From contig NC_088359.1 in assembly GCF_036884655.1 (NCBI RefSeq), positions 14,923,501 through 14,987,500 of the forward strand: a DNA stretch of 64,000 nt. Direction: 5' to 3'. Made by a program: the position numbers and the translations under genes. This document shows positions 43,906 to 54,628 of this stretch, piece by piece. The first letter of the stretch is position 1. Each line of letters opens with the position of its first letter. The DNA is from Musa acuminata AAA Group. Taxonomy: Eukaryota > Streptophyta > Magnoliopsida > Zingiberales > Musaceae. The notes beneath the pieces are model-generated. The model did no database searches, was not told the DNA's origin, and worked only from the letters and a program-made list of their open reading frames with translations.

Positions 43906-45490
43906 TGTTGAATCTCGGATTTTGATGATGAAGTCAATTGTCATTTGTTATCTAATCTATATGCTGAGATAAGTGTGCAGGATTAACTACGATAAAAATA
44001 AGATATGCAGCAGGAGTAGCGCCGGAGTCAAGACAATAATCACGTTAGGAGTTCGAGAGTTTGACGGAAGTTCTGACAGTCGTCGGAGGTTCTGCGGGAA
44101 CAAATCCGAGAAGTCCATGAGCTTGCCAAAGAAGCTCGTCGAAACTTGCCAAGTGGATCGTCGCAAGTCCAAGAGTTTGCCGGAAGTCCGCAGGAGCATC
44201 ACTGAGGGTTCATCGGATGATCGACGGAAGTTCGCTGAAAGCTCGCCAGAAGAAGCGATTGACGCACCGGAGCAAGTTGCAGTAAATATCTTAGGAAATA
44301 TCGTAGTTAGCACAATGATTAAGTTAGAAATGGGAGGTGATCCCATTAACTTAATCTTGAGGCAATTGGGCCCCTGAAAAAACCCAAATTGGGCCGAATG
44401 GATCAACCCATTCGGACCCTGATTTCTGCCAGGTGGTTCAACCGCCTTAGTTAGGCAGTGGCACCGCCTGAGCTCAGTCTTCGAGCTCTGGCAGGAGGTG
44501 CAACTGCCCTTGACAGAGGTGGCACCGCTTGGGCTCGGTCTCCGAGCTCTAGCTGAGCGGTGCTAGTGCCTCAGTCAATAGGTGGCACCGCCTGAGCTCA
44601 GTCTTCAAGCTCTGGCAGGAGGTGCAACCGCCCCTGACAGGAGGTGGCATCGCCTAGAGGCTCAGTCTTCAAGCTTTGCCAGGCGGTGCAACCGCCCTAG
44701 TCAGGCGGTGCAACCGCCAGATCCCGGAATTCCGGGAATTGATAGTTTTGACCTCCAAATTCAAACTGGGTTGGGACCTATAAATACCCCACCCTTTCAG
44801 CACTAAAATGGCACCCAAAAACCACCGAAATTCTGATTTTACTTTATGATTTTTAGAGCTCAAAAGTGTTGTATGAGTTGAAAGTTCTTCTTCTTCTTTT
44901 CTTCCAAGTTCTAATCTGTTAAGAGAGGAAAGGAAATTCTGTAAGGGTTGTCTCCTAAGCCCGTAAAAAGGAGTGGAATTGTAAAAGGGTGGTTGGCCTT
45001 CGCCAATTGAAGGAAGGCCTCTAGTTGACGTCGGTGACCTCGTCGGTGGAGGAAGCCAAAAGTGGAGTAGGTCAAGATTGACCGAATAACTCTAAATCTC
45101 GGTTTGCATTTACTTTGAGCATCTTATCTTTACTGCAAACATCCTCAATAGCTTACTGCCTTCTGTGCTTTTACGAACGCGTTTCAAAGTTCAGTGCTTT
45201 CCGAATCGGCATTTAGACGCAAATCAGTTTTATCGTACGAACATCATATTTTAGTTTGCGCTTACGTTCTGATTTCCATCATAACTGCAAACTGCCTTTA
45301 TATCTTTGCTTCAACTGCATCTCGCTTCATCTCAAGTTAAAGTGGTTTACGAATCGGCTTTCATACCGAAATCGCTTTTATCGTACGAACGTCGTATTTC
45401 AGTTTGTGCTTATATTCTGATTCATAACTGCAAACTACCTTCATAGATTTACTTTAACGTCATCTCGCTTGATCTTAAGTTAAAGTAATC
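43906..45490 (+). repeat. Copia-type LTR, interrupted by LINE C
   Basis: It starts TGTTGAATCTCGG. A large palindrome block lies at 44430-44725, a TATA box (CTATAAATAC) near 44779 and repeated U5 modules at about 45100-45480. LINE C is inserted in the U5 repeat, duplicating AAGTTAAAGTAATC. Confidence 0.8.
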
Positions 45491-45658
45491 TTTTTTTTTT
45501 TTTGTAAGTAAAAGTAAATTTATTATGTGTAAAGTTTCTACAAATAGCTTTATCTATACAAGTCATAGACAAAGCCAAGTTACTCATAGAGTGCGAATGC
45601 GATAGTTATGACTACACATGCTGTAGACTATAACTACCTGTGGGTACATTATTTGGCA

Positions 45659-47487
45659 TCATTCCCAAGATCTTTTGCTAATAGCAAAATTAAATTTGAT
45701 AAAAATATCTTTTTCTCTTCGGGTGAAGTGCTCGGTTTTTAGATCTTGCTCCAAACAGGATCTTGAGTCTCTAATAATCTCTTTCAAGAGCTGAGCATTG
45801 TTTGTGTGTTGACATTCAAAGATTCTATTACATCTCTCCTTCCACATCCACCAAATAGCGCATCTGAAAGTAACCTTTGCCAGTTGTGTTAGAGGCCCTT
45901 TTCTTGAGAAACATTGCATAAGGTCGCCTAGTTCTTGGTGCAAGTTTGGTTGCGGCAGTCTATTGAGTTCAAATCGTTGGAGAATCTCCTTCCATATCCA
46001 TTTTGTATAATTACAAGCAAAATAGAGGTGGTCAACAGTTTCTTCTTGTTGCAAACAAAGGGAGCATCGGTTAACATGATAGATACCTCTTCTTTTCATA
46101 TTGTCTATTGTAGGTAGTTTATTGAGAAGGGCTTGCCATGTACATAAGCAGTGTCTTTGTGATCCCGGTCGATCCCATGTCCAACTGCTTGGGACCCACT
46201 TGTTATTTCTTTGCCTAATTTGATTCCATGCGGATGTGACACTAAATTTGCCATTGTCATGAGGCCAAATAAGTATATCTGAAGAGTTGTTCCTGATTGG
46301 AATAGCTATGATAGTCGGCCAAAGTGATAACATTTCGGGAGAAATAGGATTAGGGAGACACCAGGTACCGTTAGCAATGAACTCGGAAACCTTCCAATCT
46401 TTGGGAGCCCCAAGATCTTTTCGTATTCTGTCGCCATATAATTGAAATATACTCTTCCCACTCACCCAAGGATCGTACCACATATTAGTACTAGTTCCAG
46501 AAGAGATTGCATAAGAGATGTGTTTGATTAGCCAATTCCTTGCCTTTAAAATTCCTTTCCAAGCTGCAGAGTGGTATGTTCTTGTTGAAATTTCCCAGAT
46601 TGATTCCTTTGAAAGATACCTAGCAGAAACCCATTGTGACCATAAGGAACATTTGTTTTGCAAAAGATCCCACAATTGTTGTACCAGGCATGCTTGATTC
46701 CAATCTCTAGTATTTCTCAAGTTTAGCCCCCCTTCATCTTTCGGTTTGCAAATGCTATCCCAATTTACCATATGCATTGCCTTATCATTTGTGCCATTCC
46801 AGAAGAAGTTCATTAATAACCGTTCAATATCTTGGAGAAGTCCAGCAGGCAGAAGAAATGCATTACACCAATATATAGAGTAGGAGTGCAATACATAACG
46901 GATGAGTTCGAGTTGTCCTGCTTTTGATAGAAGCCTATTTTTCCAAGAAGAAATTCTATTCTTTATTTTTTGCAGGATAGGCTGACAGTGGGTTTTGTGA
47001 ATGCCTGTGGATATGAGCGGGAGACCCAAATAAGGAACTGGCAGGCTTCCCTCACTAACCCCCAAAGTTTATGCAATAAAGACCTTATCCTCAACGTAAG
47101 GGCTCATATATACTTTACTTTTCGCATGATTTAATTGAAGTCCAGAAACCATACCAAAGTCATTCATAATAGTAGCCAGGTTCTTTACTGAAGTTGGATC
47201 ATTTTGGAGAAAGATAATTAAATCATTTGCAAATGTTATATGTGATATATGAATAGAGCCAGCATTGGGTACCTTAATGCTGCCATTTAAGACTGCATGT
47301 TCCAACATACAGCTAAGTCCTTCCATCGCAATAGTAAAGAGATACGGAGAGAGTGGATCACCTTGTCGGATGCCATTCGTGCTCCCAAAAAAACCAATAG
47401 GTGAGCCATTAAAGAGTATCGAAAACTTTGGAGTTTCCAGGCAAGATTGAATCCAATTAACCCATTGCTGTGGGAAGTTCATATCGA
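45659..47487 (-). pseudogene. LINE C ORF2 3' part (RT core to zf-RVT)
   Basis: From 47487 the frame begins at the RT segment MNFPQQWVNW and carries GIRQGDPLSPYLF and the catalytic region with one change (ITFANDLIIFL, Asp to Asn in FADD). It runs to a stop near 47069, where CAA of LINE F is TAA. It reopens (47065-45659, 468 codons) and ends with the zf-RVT motif. The FADD change alone would abolish polymerase activity. Confidence 0.88.
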
Positions 47488-48066
47488 GGAGCAGCGGCGG
47501 CCAGATCTCCCTAGGGCGATCTGACTCCTGCAGCGGCGACGACACTGTAGCGGCGACCAGATCTTGGACGACACTGTAGCGGCGACTAGATCTAGGGCGA
47601 CCATTGTAGCGGCGGCCAGATCTCCCTAGGGCGATCTGACTCCTGCAGCGTCGGCTTTCTCCCACGGGCGACGGGCGACGACACTGTAGCGGCGATCTGA
47701 GTTCCTACAGCGTTAGCTGTTTCCCAAGGGCGACGGTACTGTAGCGGCGGCGACGACACTGTAGCAGCAACGGTACTGTAGCGGCGACGACACTGTAGCG
47801 GCGACGAGATCTCCCTAGGGCGATCTGACTCCTGCAGCGTTGGCTTTCTCTCACGGGCGACGATATTATAGCAATGATCTTATCTCCCTTACAGTAGTGG
47901 TGATTGGATCTCCTGCAGCGTCGGCTTCTCCCCAAGGGCGACGATACTATAGCGGCGACCAGATCTCCCTAGGGCGACGGTACTGTAGCGGTGATCTGAT
48001 ATATTGCGACGGTGGCTTTTCCCTATGGAGACGATTCTATAGCGGCGACCAGAAGAGGGATCAAAC
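47488..48066 (+). promoter_or_regulatory. LINE C 5' UTR (inverted segment)
   Basis: It consists of repeated GACACTGTAGCGGCGAC, AGATCTCCCTAGGGCGATC and CTCCTGCAGCGTCGGC motifs, shared with LINEs E and F in different numbers. It leads directly to the ORF1 ATG at 48067. Confidence 0.8.
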
Positions 48067-49593
48067 ATGGCAGCGACGGCCCCTAGGGCTGGCGACGGTG
48101 GCGGGAGGGTTGATACGATGGTAAGACTCCCTACCGTTACCCCTCAATTTGCTCCTCCTCCATATCCAACCCAGAGAGAAACTCCTTCGACGAAACAGCA
48201 TCGAAGTAGGTCGCGCTCTAGATCGCGGTAGCGTGCCCTCATTTCCAATGACCCTAGGGCTTGGACTAGCCTCTTCAAGGCTCCGGTTGGAAGTCCGGAT
48301 CTAAGCTTGGAATTCTTTACTCCAGAAGTTCAGGCTGATAAGAAGATTGCTGTATACGAGACTGCTGATTCAGCAGAGCTTATTGAGACATGGTCTATGG
48401 CGATTGTTGGCTATGTGGTAGGTCTCAAAACATCTTATTTTCCACTATCCTCATTTATCAAAACTCGATGGGGAATATCGTCATTTGATCTTCATATGCT
48501 GGAGAACGGATTCTTTGTTTGCAAGTTCTACTCTGAAGAAGATTTACAACGGGTCCTCGAAGGATTCTGGACTATTCGCGGCCATCCAATGATTCTACGA
48601 CGCTGGTCTCCTGATGTCCGTTTGGAGTTAGATAGCCTACAGTCTATTCCATTATGGGTATCCTTTCAAGGTCTTCCTCTACATCTTTGGAGTCGACGTT
48701 TTATTGCAAAGTTATGCAGCACTCTGGGACAGCCACTCTACATCGACAAAGCAACATCTGCTCAGACGAGATTAGCATTTGCACGAGCATGTGTACTGGT
48801 TTCTTCCGACGAAGATCTTCCAAATGAGGTTTTCTATCGTGATCTTGACGGGAAAACTCGGAAGGTACATGTCTCATATTCCTGGAAGCCACAACGATGT
48901 CAGCATTGTTTATCTTTTGGTCATGCAAATGGAGCTTGTCAGCAAACTCCAAAACAAATCACAAAGGTCTATCAACCACGTCAAGCGCCTCAGCAACAAA
49001 GCGAGTCTTCTCTAATGGCAGTAGCACCGATGGTGGCGAAGACTATTGAGCATTCCGACTCGCAAGGACAGCACCGCGGACAGAAGGACAAATCCAAAAC
49101 TATATCTCTTCCTATAATGTCGGAGCCTTCCACAACAGAGGTTTCCCTTGGTACTAGTGGACAGGAGAAACATAAGTCAGGAACTTCATCTCTTCCAATA
49201 TCATTGGATCCGTCCACAATAACTCAACAAACTCAGGCCCAAACAAATCTCGCCAGCAAGGATATTCTTCCTCAACAAACTCAGGCCACAACAAACATCA
49301 CCAACAAGGATATTCTGTCTCAACAAACTCATGCCCCAACAAACCTCTCTAGCCAGGCTACTCCAACAAGTACTATCCAGGATATTGTGCTGCAACAATC
49401 TTATCGTGCTTCGACAAACCCTGCCAATCAAGACCACATGATTCAAGGTATTTTAAAGTTTAAAAATCTGTAAGCTGTAGATGAAGTGGATAAATATAGG
49501 AATAAAGCCATAAAAGGTAAGGATATTGTGCGCGAGGAAAATACAAAACCGAAGGATAAGAAAAAGGATGGTACAGTCCATCCAAAGTCGTAG
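48067..49593 (+). pseudogene. LINE C ORF1, two nonsense mutations
   Basis: It has the same length as the intact 508-residue ORF1 of LINEs E and F, with the DUF4283-like domain and the CCHC knuckle CQHCLSFGHANGAC. In-frame stops at 48229-48231 (CAG to TAG) and 49471-49473 (CAA to TAA) break it. The Gln/Thr-rich repeat tail is present. The open part from 48307 to 49473 is 388 codons. Confidence 0.9.
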
Positions 49594-49631
49594 GATGAAT
49601 ACCTTACCACCTTTTCATTTCTTTATTACTG

Positions 49632-51422
49632 ATGAAGATAACATGTTGGAATGTTCGCGGACTTAATAAGCCGGAGAAATGTCGGGAGCTCAACAGAATA
49701 ATCAAGTCTGCCGCATGTGATATTGTTATTCTAGTAGAAACGAAAATTAAACAATCACGCGTTCAAGCTCAAAAGAATTTAATATGGCCGGACGCTGAAT
49801 TGTTTACCAATGACTCAAATGAAACTTTTGGTAGAATATGGGTCTTATGGCATCCTAACTCTATTAATGCTTGGTTTATTTCTACTACTGATCAATTCAT
49901 TCATCTTAAGATAGAGGACAAAAAGAATGGCTGTCAATTCAATCTCACTGGTATATATGCTTCAAATAGTATGCAAGAAAGAAATACTCTTTGGTCTGAC
50001 CTGACTAATATTGCAAATGGCTGTCTCAATGTACCTTGGATTGTTCTTGGAGACTTTAACACTGTTCGGTACACAAATGAAAAAGAGGGGTTAGACAACT
50101 TTCAGAAAGCCAGCTTCAAAGTTTTAATGATTACATTGACACTGCAGCTTTGTTTGATATGAAATCTGTGGGTAATTGGCTCTCCTGGAGTAATCAAGGT
50201 GCTGCTAACAGAAAAATAATGGCTCGACTTGATAGGTGTTTGATTAATCATGAATGGTTAACAGTTTACCCAGATTCACTTCTTGAGTATGGTGCTCCTT
50301 TGTTTTCTGACCATTCTTTAATGTATATAAACGCAGACAAAGCGACACCAAGAGGCAAGAAACCGTTTAGATTCTTTAACATGTGGAGTACTCATCCTCA
50401 ATTTCTTGATGTTATCAGATCTGCTTGGAATGTTAATGTGCATGGATCCCCCCCCTTACATATTATGTCAAAAGCTCAAAGCCTGTAAAGCAGCACTAAA
50501 GGAGTGGAATACAAATACCTTTGGCAATATTATCACCGCAGTTCAATTTTGCAGGAAGGAACTAATGTCATTGCAACATGAGCTGCAACTTCAGCCAAAT
50601 GATGAGAATATTATCTACAAAGAGACAGAAGCCATAAATAACTTCATGCAAGCCTTAAAACAGGAGGAAAGTTTTGCAAAGCAGAAGTCTCGACAGCATT
50701 GGCTTACACTAGGAGATTCCAATACTAAATTTTTCTATGCTTCAATTGCTACTCGAAGGGCTGTTAACCGTATCAGCAAATGCAGAGACAAAGATGATAA
50801 TCTTATTGAGAATTTAGATGAGGTTAAAGCACACACGGAGCAATTTTTTTATTCCTTACTCAATCAAGCTGGGAAAACTAATAACATTCATGTGGAGCCG
50901 ACTAGAAAACTTGATTCAAAAGCTATTTCAATCCTCAATGCCCCAATTACAGACGACGAAATTGTATGTGTTGTCTTTAAGTCACCAAAGCACAAAAGCC
51001 CAGGTCCAGATGGATTTCCAGCTGAATTTTATCAAACTGCTTGGTCTATTATTGGAAATGATGTGATCAAGGCTTGCCAACATTTTTTCTCTTCAGGTCA
51101 TATTCTTAGAGAGATGAATTGCACTTTTATTTCTTTAATTCCGAAGAATGCAGGGGCTGATTCACTAGAGAACTATCGACCCATATCATTATGCAACTTT
51201 ATTTACAAGATCATCTCCAAAGTATTGGCAAATAGAATGCAAAAGGTAATACACAAGATCATTAGTCCAAATTAAGCTGCTTTCATCAAAGGGAGAAGTA
51301 TACATCATAACATTTTGCTTGCTAATGACTTGGTCAAAGATTTGCATTCAAAAGCAAGAGGGACAAAAATATGTTTTAAAGCTGATTTACGGAAAGCCTT
51401 TGATTTAGTTAATAGGAAATTT
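49632..51422 (+). pseudogene. LINE C ORF2 5' part (endonuclease and RT start)
   Basis: It carries the endonuclease motifs WNVRGLN, VETK, LGDFNTV and SDHSLM and the RT start up to KAFD. A one-base loss near 50087-50091 (G run) and a one-base gain in a C8 run at 50448-50455 shift and then restore the frame. A CAA to TAA stop lies at 51273-51275. The segment ends at the inversion breakpoint, and the rest of ORF2 is on the minus strand at 47487-45659. Confidence 0.9.
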
Positions 51423-51438
51423 AAGTTAAAGTAATCTT

Positions 51439-52704
51439 ATCCTCTTCCTCGATAAAGCGGAAAACTTTTACGATTTTAAAAGTTTACATTTCGATTAAAA
51501 CCGATTCCGACGAAAATTATTTCGTAAGAAGTTTAACTTGAAAGCGTATGTGAGTGTAGAGAAGGCAGTAAAAAGGTAATGTAGCTTGTAGTAATGAAAC
51601 TTGCACAAATTGAAAAGCAAACCTGAATTTAGAGTGGCTCGATCTTTATGACCTACATCCACTTTTGGATTCCTCCTCCGTCGGGGCCACCGGTGTCCAC
51701 TAAAGGCCTTCCTTCAATAGGCGAAGACCAACCACCTCTTACAGCGCTTTCTCCAATTCACAAGTTTAGGAGAGAACCCTTATAAGTCTCACACCTCTCT
51801 TGAATGATCTCAAAACTTAGAAAGGGAGGAGAACTCAAGCACTTGCTTACAACACTTTTACACCCCAACAACTCAAGAATATCTCAATGCTTTCATGCTC
51901 TTTCATGTAGGAAAGGGTATGATTTTTATAGGTCTCAATAGCTTCAAAAATGGAGCCAAAAAGTGTCTAATCCTATATTTACAAGGTCCACCGCCATTAC
52001 TGGGTGGTACCACCGCTTGACACCTGATACTAGGCGATACTACCACTCAGTCTGGGCGGTATCACCGCTTGACAGAGCTCAGAGACCGAGCTTTGGCGGC
52101 ACTACCGCATGACAGGGGTGGTACCACCACTAGTAGCAATAATTGCCGACGGTACCACCACCTAGTCTGGGCGGTGCCACCACCCAGACCACCTAGGGTG
52201 TTGCTTTCCAAGTAGTGCCACCGCCGGCTAGGAATTCAGCATCATGGTTGGGCCTTGACTCCGGCCCAAACTATCCCAACTTTAAGCCCAATTGGCCCTT
52301 AACAGAGTTGTTGGGATTACCTCCCAAATGAACTCTAATTATCGTTCTAACTACGTTAAGGCAAGCATGGTCCGATATGTCGATTTTTCACTTCGGCGAT
52401 CTTCCGGCGAACTTGTCGACTAGTCTTCCGGTGAGCTTCCTGTGAACTCCCGACCAACTCTAGGCTAGTCTTCTGGCTTGCTTCCAGCGATCTTTCGACA
52501 AGCTTTCGGTGAGTCTTCCAACATGCTTCCGATGACGATGAACTCTTGGCGAGCTCCTAGTATATTGTCGAGTCTTCGACTCCAGCCCATCATCTGCTTT
52601 ACGCTTTACTGCTATCGTAGTTAATCTTGCACATTTATCTCAACACATGGATTAGATCAAATAATTTATCAATTGATTTCATCATCAAAATCTGAGATTC
52701 AATA
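51439..52704 (-). repeat. Copia-type LTR, minus orientation (3' LTR)
   Basis: It is read from 52704 (complement TATTGAATCTC) downwards, and its end is cut near 51440-51460 at a junction with the plus LTR that hosts LINE C. A purine tract lies just upstream (complement of 52705-52717), so it is the 3' LTR of a minus element. Palindrome motifs are at 51985-52225. Confidence 0.78.
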
Positions 52705-53280
52705 ATCTCCCCCTTTTTGATGTTGACAATTAATTGGTGATGGAGTTAATCTTAACTCCCTCTATCTATATGCCATAATTGAGAAAAGATACTCTTGAAT
52801 TCAACACCTTTGAATTCAAGCATCAAATTGATAATTTTGACTTATTATCATCATACACACCATGATTTACCAAATCTAAAGATACCACGTATTCGTCGAT
52901 AGAAATGATGTCAAGACATGACATCCATTTTTGAATCAAAATCACAGAAATTTTCAGCATCAAAGTAAGCATGATATTGACTAAAATTTTTATCATCAAG
53001 GAAAAAAGTATGATATTGACAGAAATTTTTAGCATGAAGGTAGGCATGATATTGACAGAATTTTTCAGCATCAAGGTAAGCATGATATTGACAGAAAATT
53101 TCAGCATCAAGGTAAGCAAGATATTGACAGAAATTTTCAACATCAAGGTAAGCAAGATATTGACAGAAATTTTCAGTATCAAGTTAAGCATGATATCATA
53201 CTCATCATTTGAAGAGATAACATAGAAATCAAAGCACAAAATTGTAATTGTAAAAGTAAGTAGCATTTTAAGTTTACAAC
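52705..53280 (-). other. Internal end of minus Copia-like element with purine tract
   Basis: Its minus strand resembles 39400-39560 (the spacer before another 3' LTR). No gene. It contains the 36-bp tandem array described separately. Confidence 0.65.
52943..53198. repeat. Tandem array of about seven 36-bp units
   Basis: Units resemble AGCATGATATTGACAGAAAT followed by TTTCAGCATCAAGGTA. They are imperfect, with short length changes in the first units. The array lies inside the spacer of the minus element and is not found in the equivalent spacer near 38064-39560. Confidence 0.8.
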
Positions 53281-54180
53281 TGTTGAATCTCGGATTTTGA
53301 TGATGAAATCAATTGATGGGTTAATTGATCTAATCCATATTATTGAGTTAAGTGTGCAGGATTAACTACGATAACCAGAAAACACAAAGCAAGAGAACCG
53401 GAGTCAAGATCGATGGACGTTTAAGAGTCCGAAGAATCGTCGGAGATGCTGCCGGAACCAACCGAGAAGAAATCGGGAACCTATCGGACTTTTCAGAAGT
53501 TCGCCGAAGAGATCGTCGGAGGTTCACGGAGATCACCGAGAAGGCTCGGCTACTCGTTAAAGTCATCACAAGATCGGGAGCTTGATGGGAGTCCGTCGGA
53601 AGAAGCTCGTTGGAAAGCTCGCCGAAACAAGACTCGACGTTCGCGGTTGAAAGCTTGCTTAGGATGTGTTTTGTTATGTAGTTCACTTGTAATTAGGATT
53701 AGGATTAAGAGATAATCCTATATCCTGGTTAGGGGCCAACTGGGCCCAAAGTCAGATATGGTTTGGGCTTAAATTAAGCCAAACCAGTGAAATCGGAGTG
53801 CCAGGCGGTGGCACCGCCTGGCTGGGCGGTGACACCTCCTTGGCTGGGCGGTTGCACCGTCCAGCACCCGAGCGCTGGCCGCCTAGCTGGGCGGTGGCAC
53901 CTCCAGCACCGGGAACCCTAAGAAAATTCAAATTTTGGAGCCCAAAATTTGAATCCTCTTGAGGCCTATAAATACCCCTCAAATCTCAACTGAGGTTACA
54001 ACTTTTGAGAAGCATTTTGATTGAGAGAAAAGTCTTAGAAAGTCTAAGCAAGTCTTGTTTTCAATTTGCTAGAGAGTTCTCCTCCTTCTTTCTTATTGAA
54101 AATTTGTAAGAGGTTGAGCTGCTTGTAAAAGGTTGTAAGAGGGGTGTTTACCCTTCCATTTCAAGAGATTTGATAGTGGG
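53281..54180 (+). repeat. Copia-type LTR, plus orientation, interrupted by LINE E
   Basis: It starts TGTTGAATCTCGG, is of the same subfamily as 7534-8772, and has palindrome motifs at 53800-53905 and a TATA box (CTATAAATAC) near 53966. At about 54178-54180 it is cut by the LINE E 5' UTR; its remainder must lie beyond the window. Confidence 0.8.
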
Positions 54181-54628
54181 AGATCTCCCTAGGGCGATCT
54201 GACTCCTGCAGCGTCGGCTTTCTCCCACGGGCGACAGGTGACGACACTGTAGCGGCGATCTGATTTCCTGCAGCGTCGGCTGTTTCCCAAGGGCGACGTA
54301 CTGTAGCGGCGGCGACGACACTGTAGCAGCGACAGTACTGTAGCGGCGACGACACTGTAGCGGCGACGAGATCTCCCTAGGGCGATCTGACTCCTGCAGC
54401 GTTGGCTTTCTCCCACGGGCGACGATACTATAGCAACGATCTGATCTCCCTTACTGTAGTGGTGATCGGATCTCCTGCAGCGTCGGCTTCTCCCGAAGGG
54501 CGACGATACTATAGCGGCGACCAGATCTCCCTAGGGCGACGGTACTGTAGCGGCGATCTGATATACTGCGACGGTGGTTTTTCCCTATGGAGATGATTCT
54601 ATAGCCGCGACCAGAAGAGGGATCAAAC
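54181..54628 (+). promoter_or_regulatory. LINE E 5' UTR
   Basis: It has the same motif set as LINEs C and F (CTGTAGCGGCGAC, AGATCTCCCTAGGGCG, CTCCTGCAGCGTCGGC), with fewer repeats at its 5' end. Confidence 0.78.

Larger units (their letters stand above)
45491..51422 (-). mobile_element. LINE C, near-complete copy with 5' inversion (twin priming)
   Basis: The 3' third reads on the minus strand (47487 down to a T13 run at 45503-45491). The 5' two thirds (5' UTR, ORF1, endonuclease, RT start) read on the plus strand, 47488-51422. The inner junction joins the RT codons at CTCCTCGATATGAAC to the element's 5' UTR; the outer end stops at GTTAATAGGAAATTT. Compared with LINE F only about 10 bases of ORF2 are lost between the two pieces. 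Target duplication AAGTTAAAGTAATCTT is at 45477-45492 and 51423-51438. This is the structure expected from twin priming during target-primed reverse transcription. Confidence 0.93.

Noticed and set aside
52823..53266. 147-codon minus frame with 12-residue repeats
   Set aside because: Explained by a tandem array whose unit is a multiple of three; no start context or family match seen.
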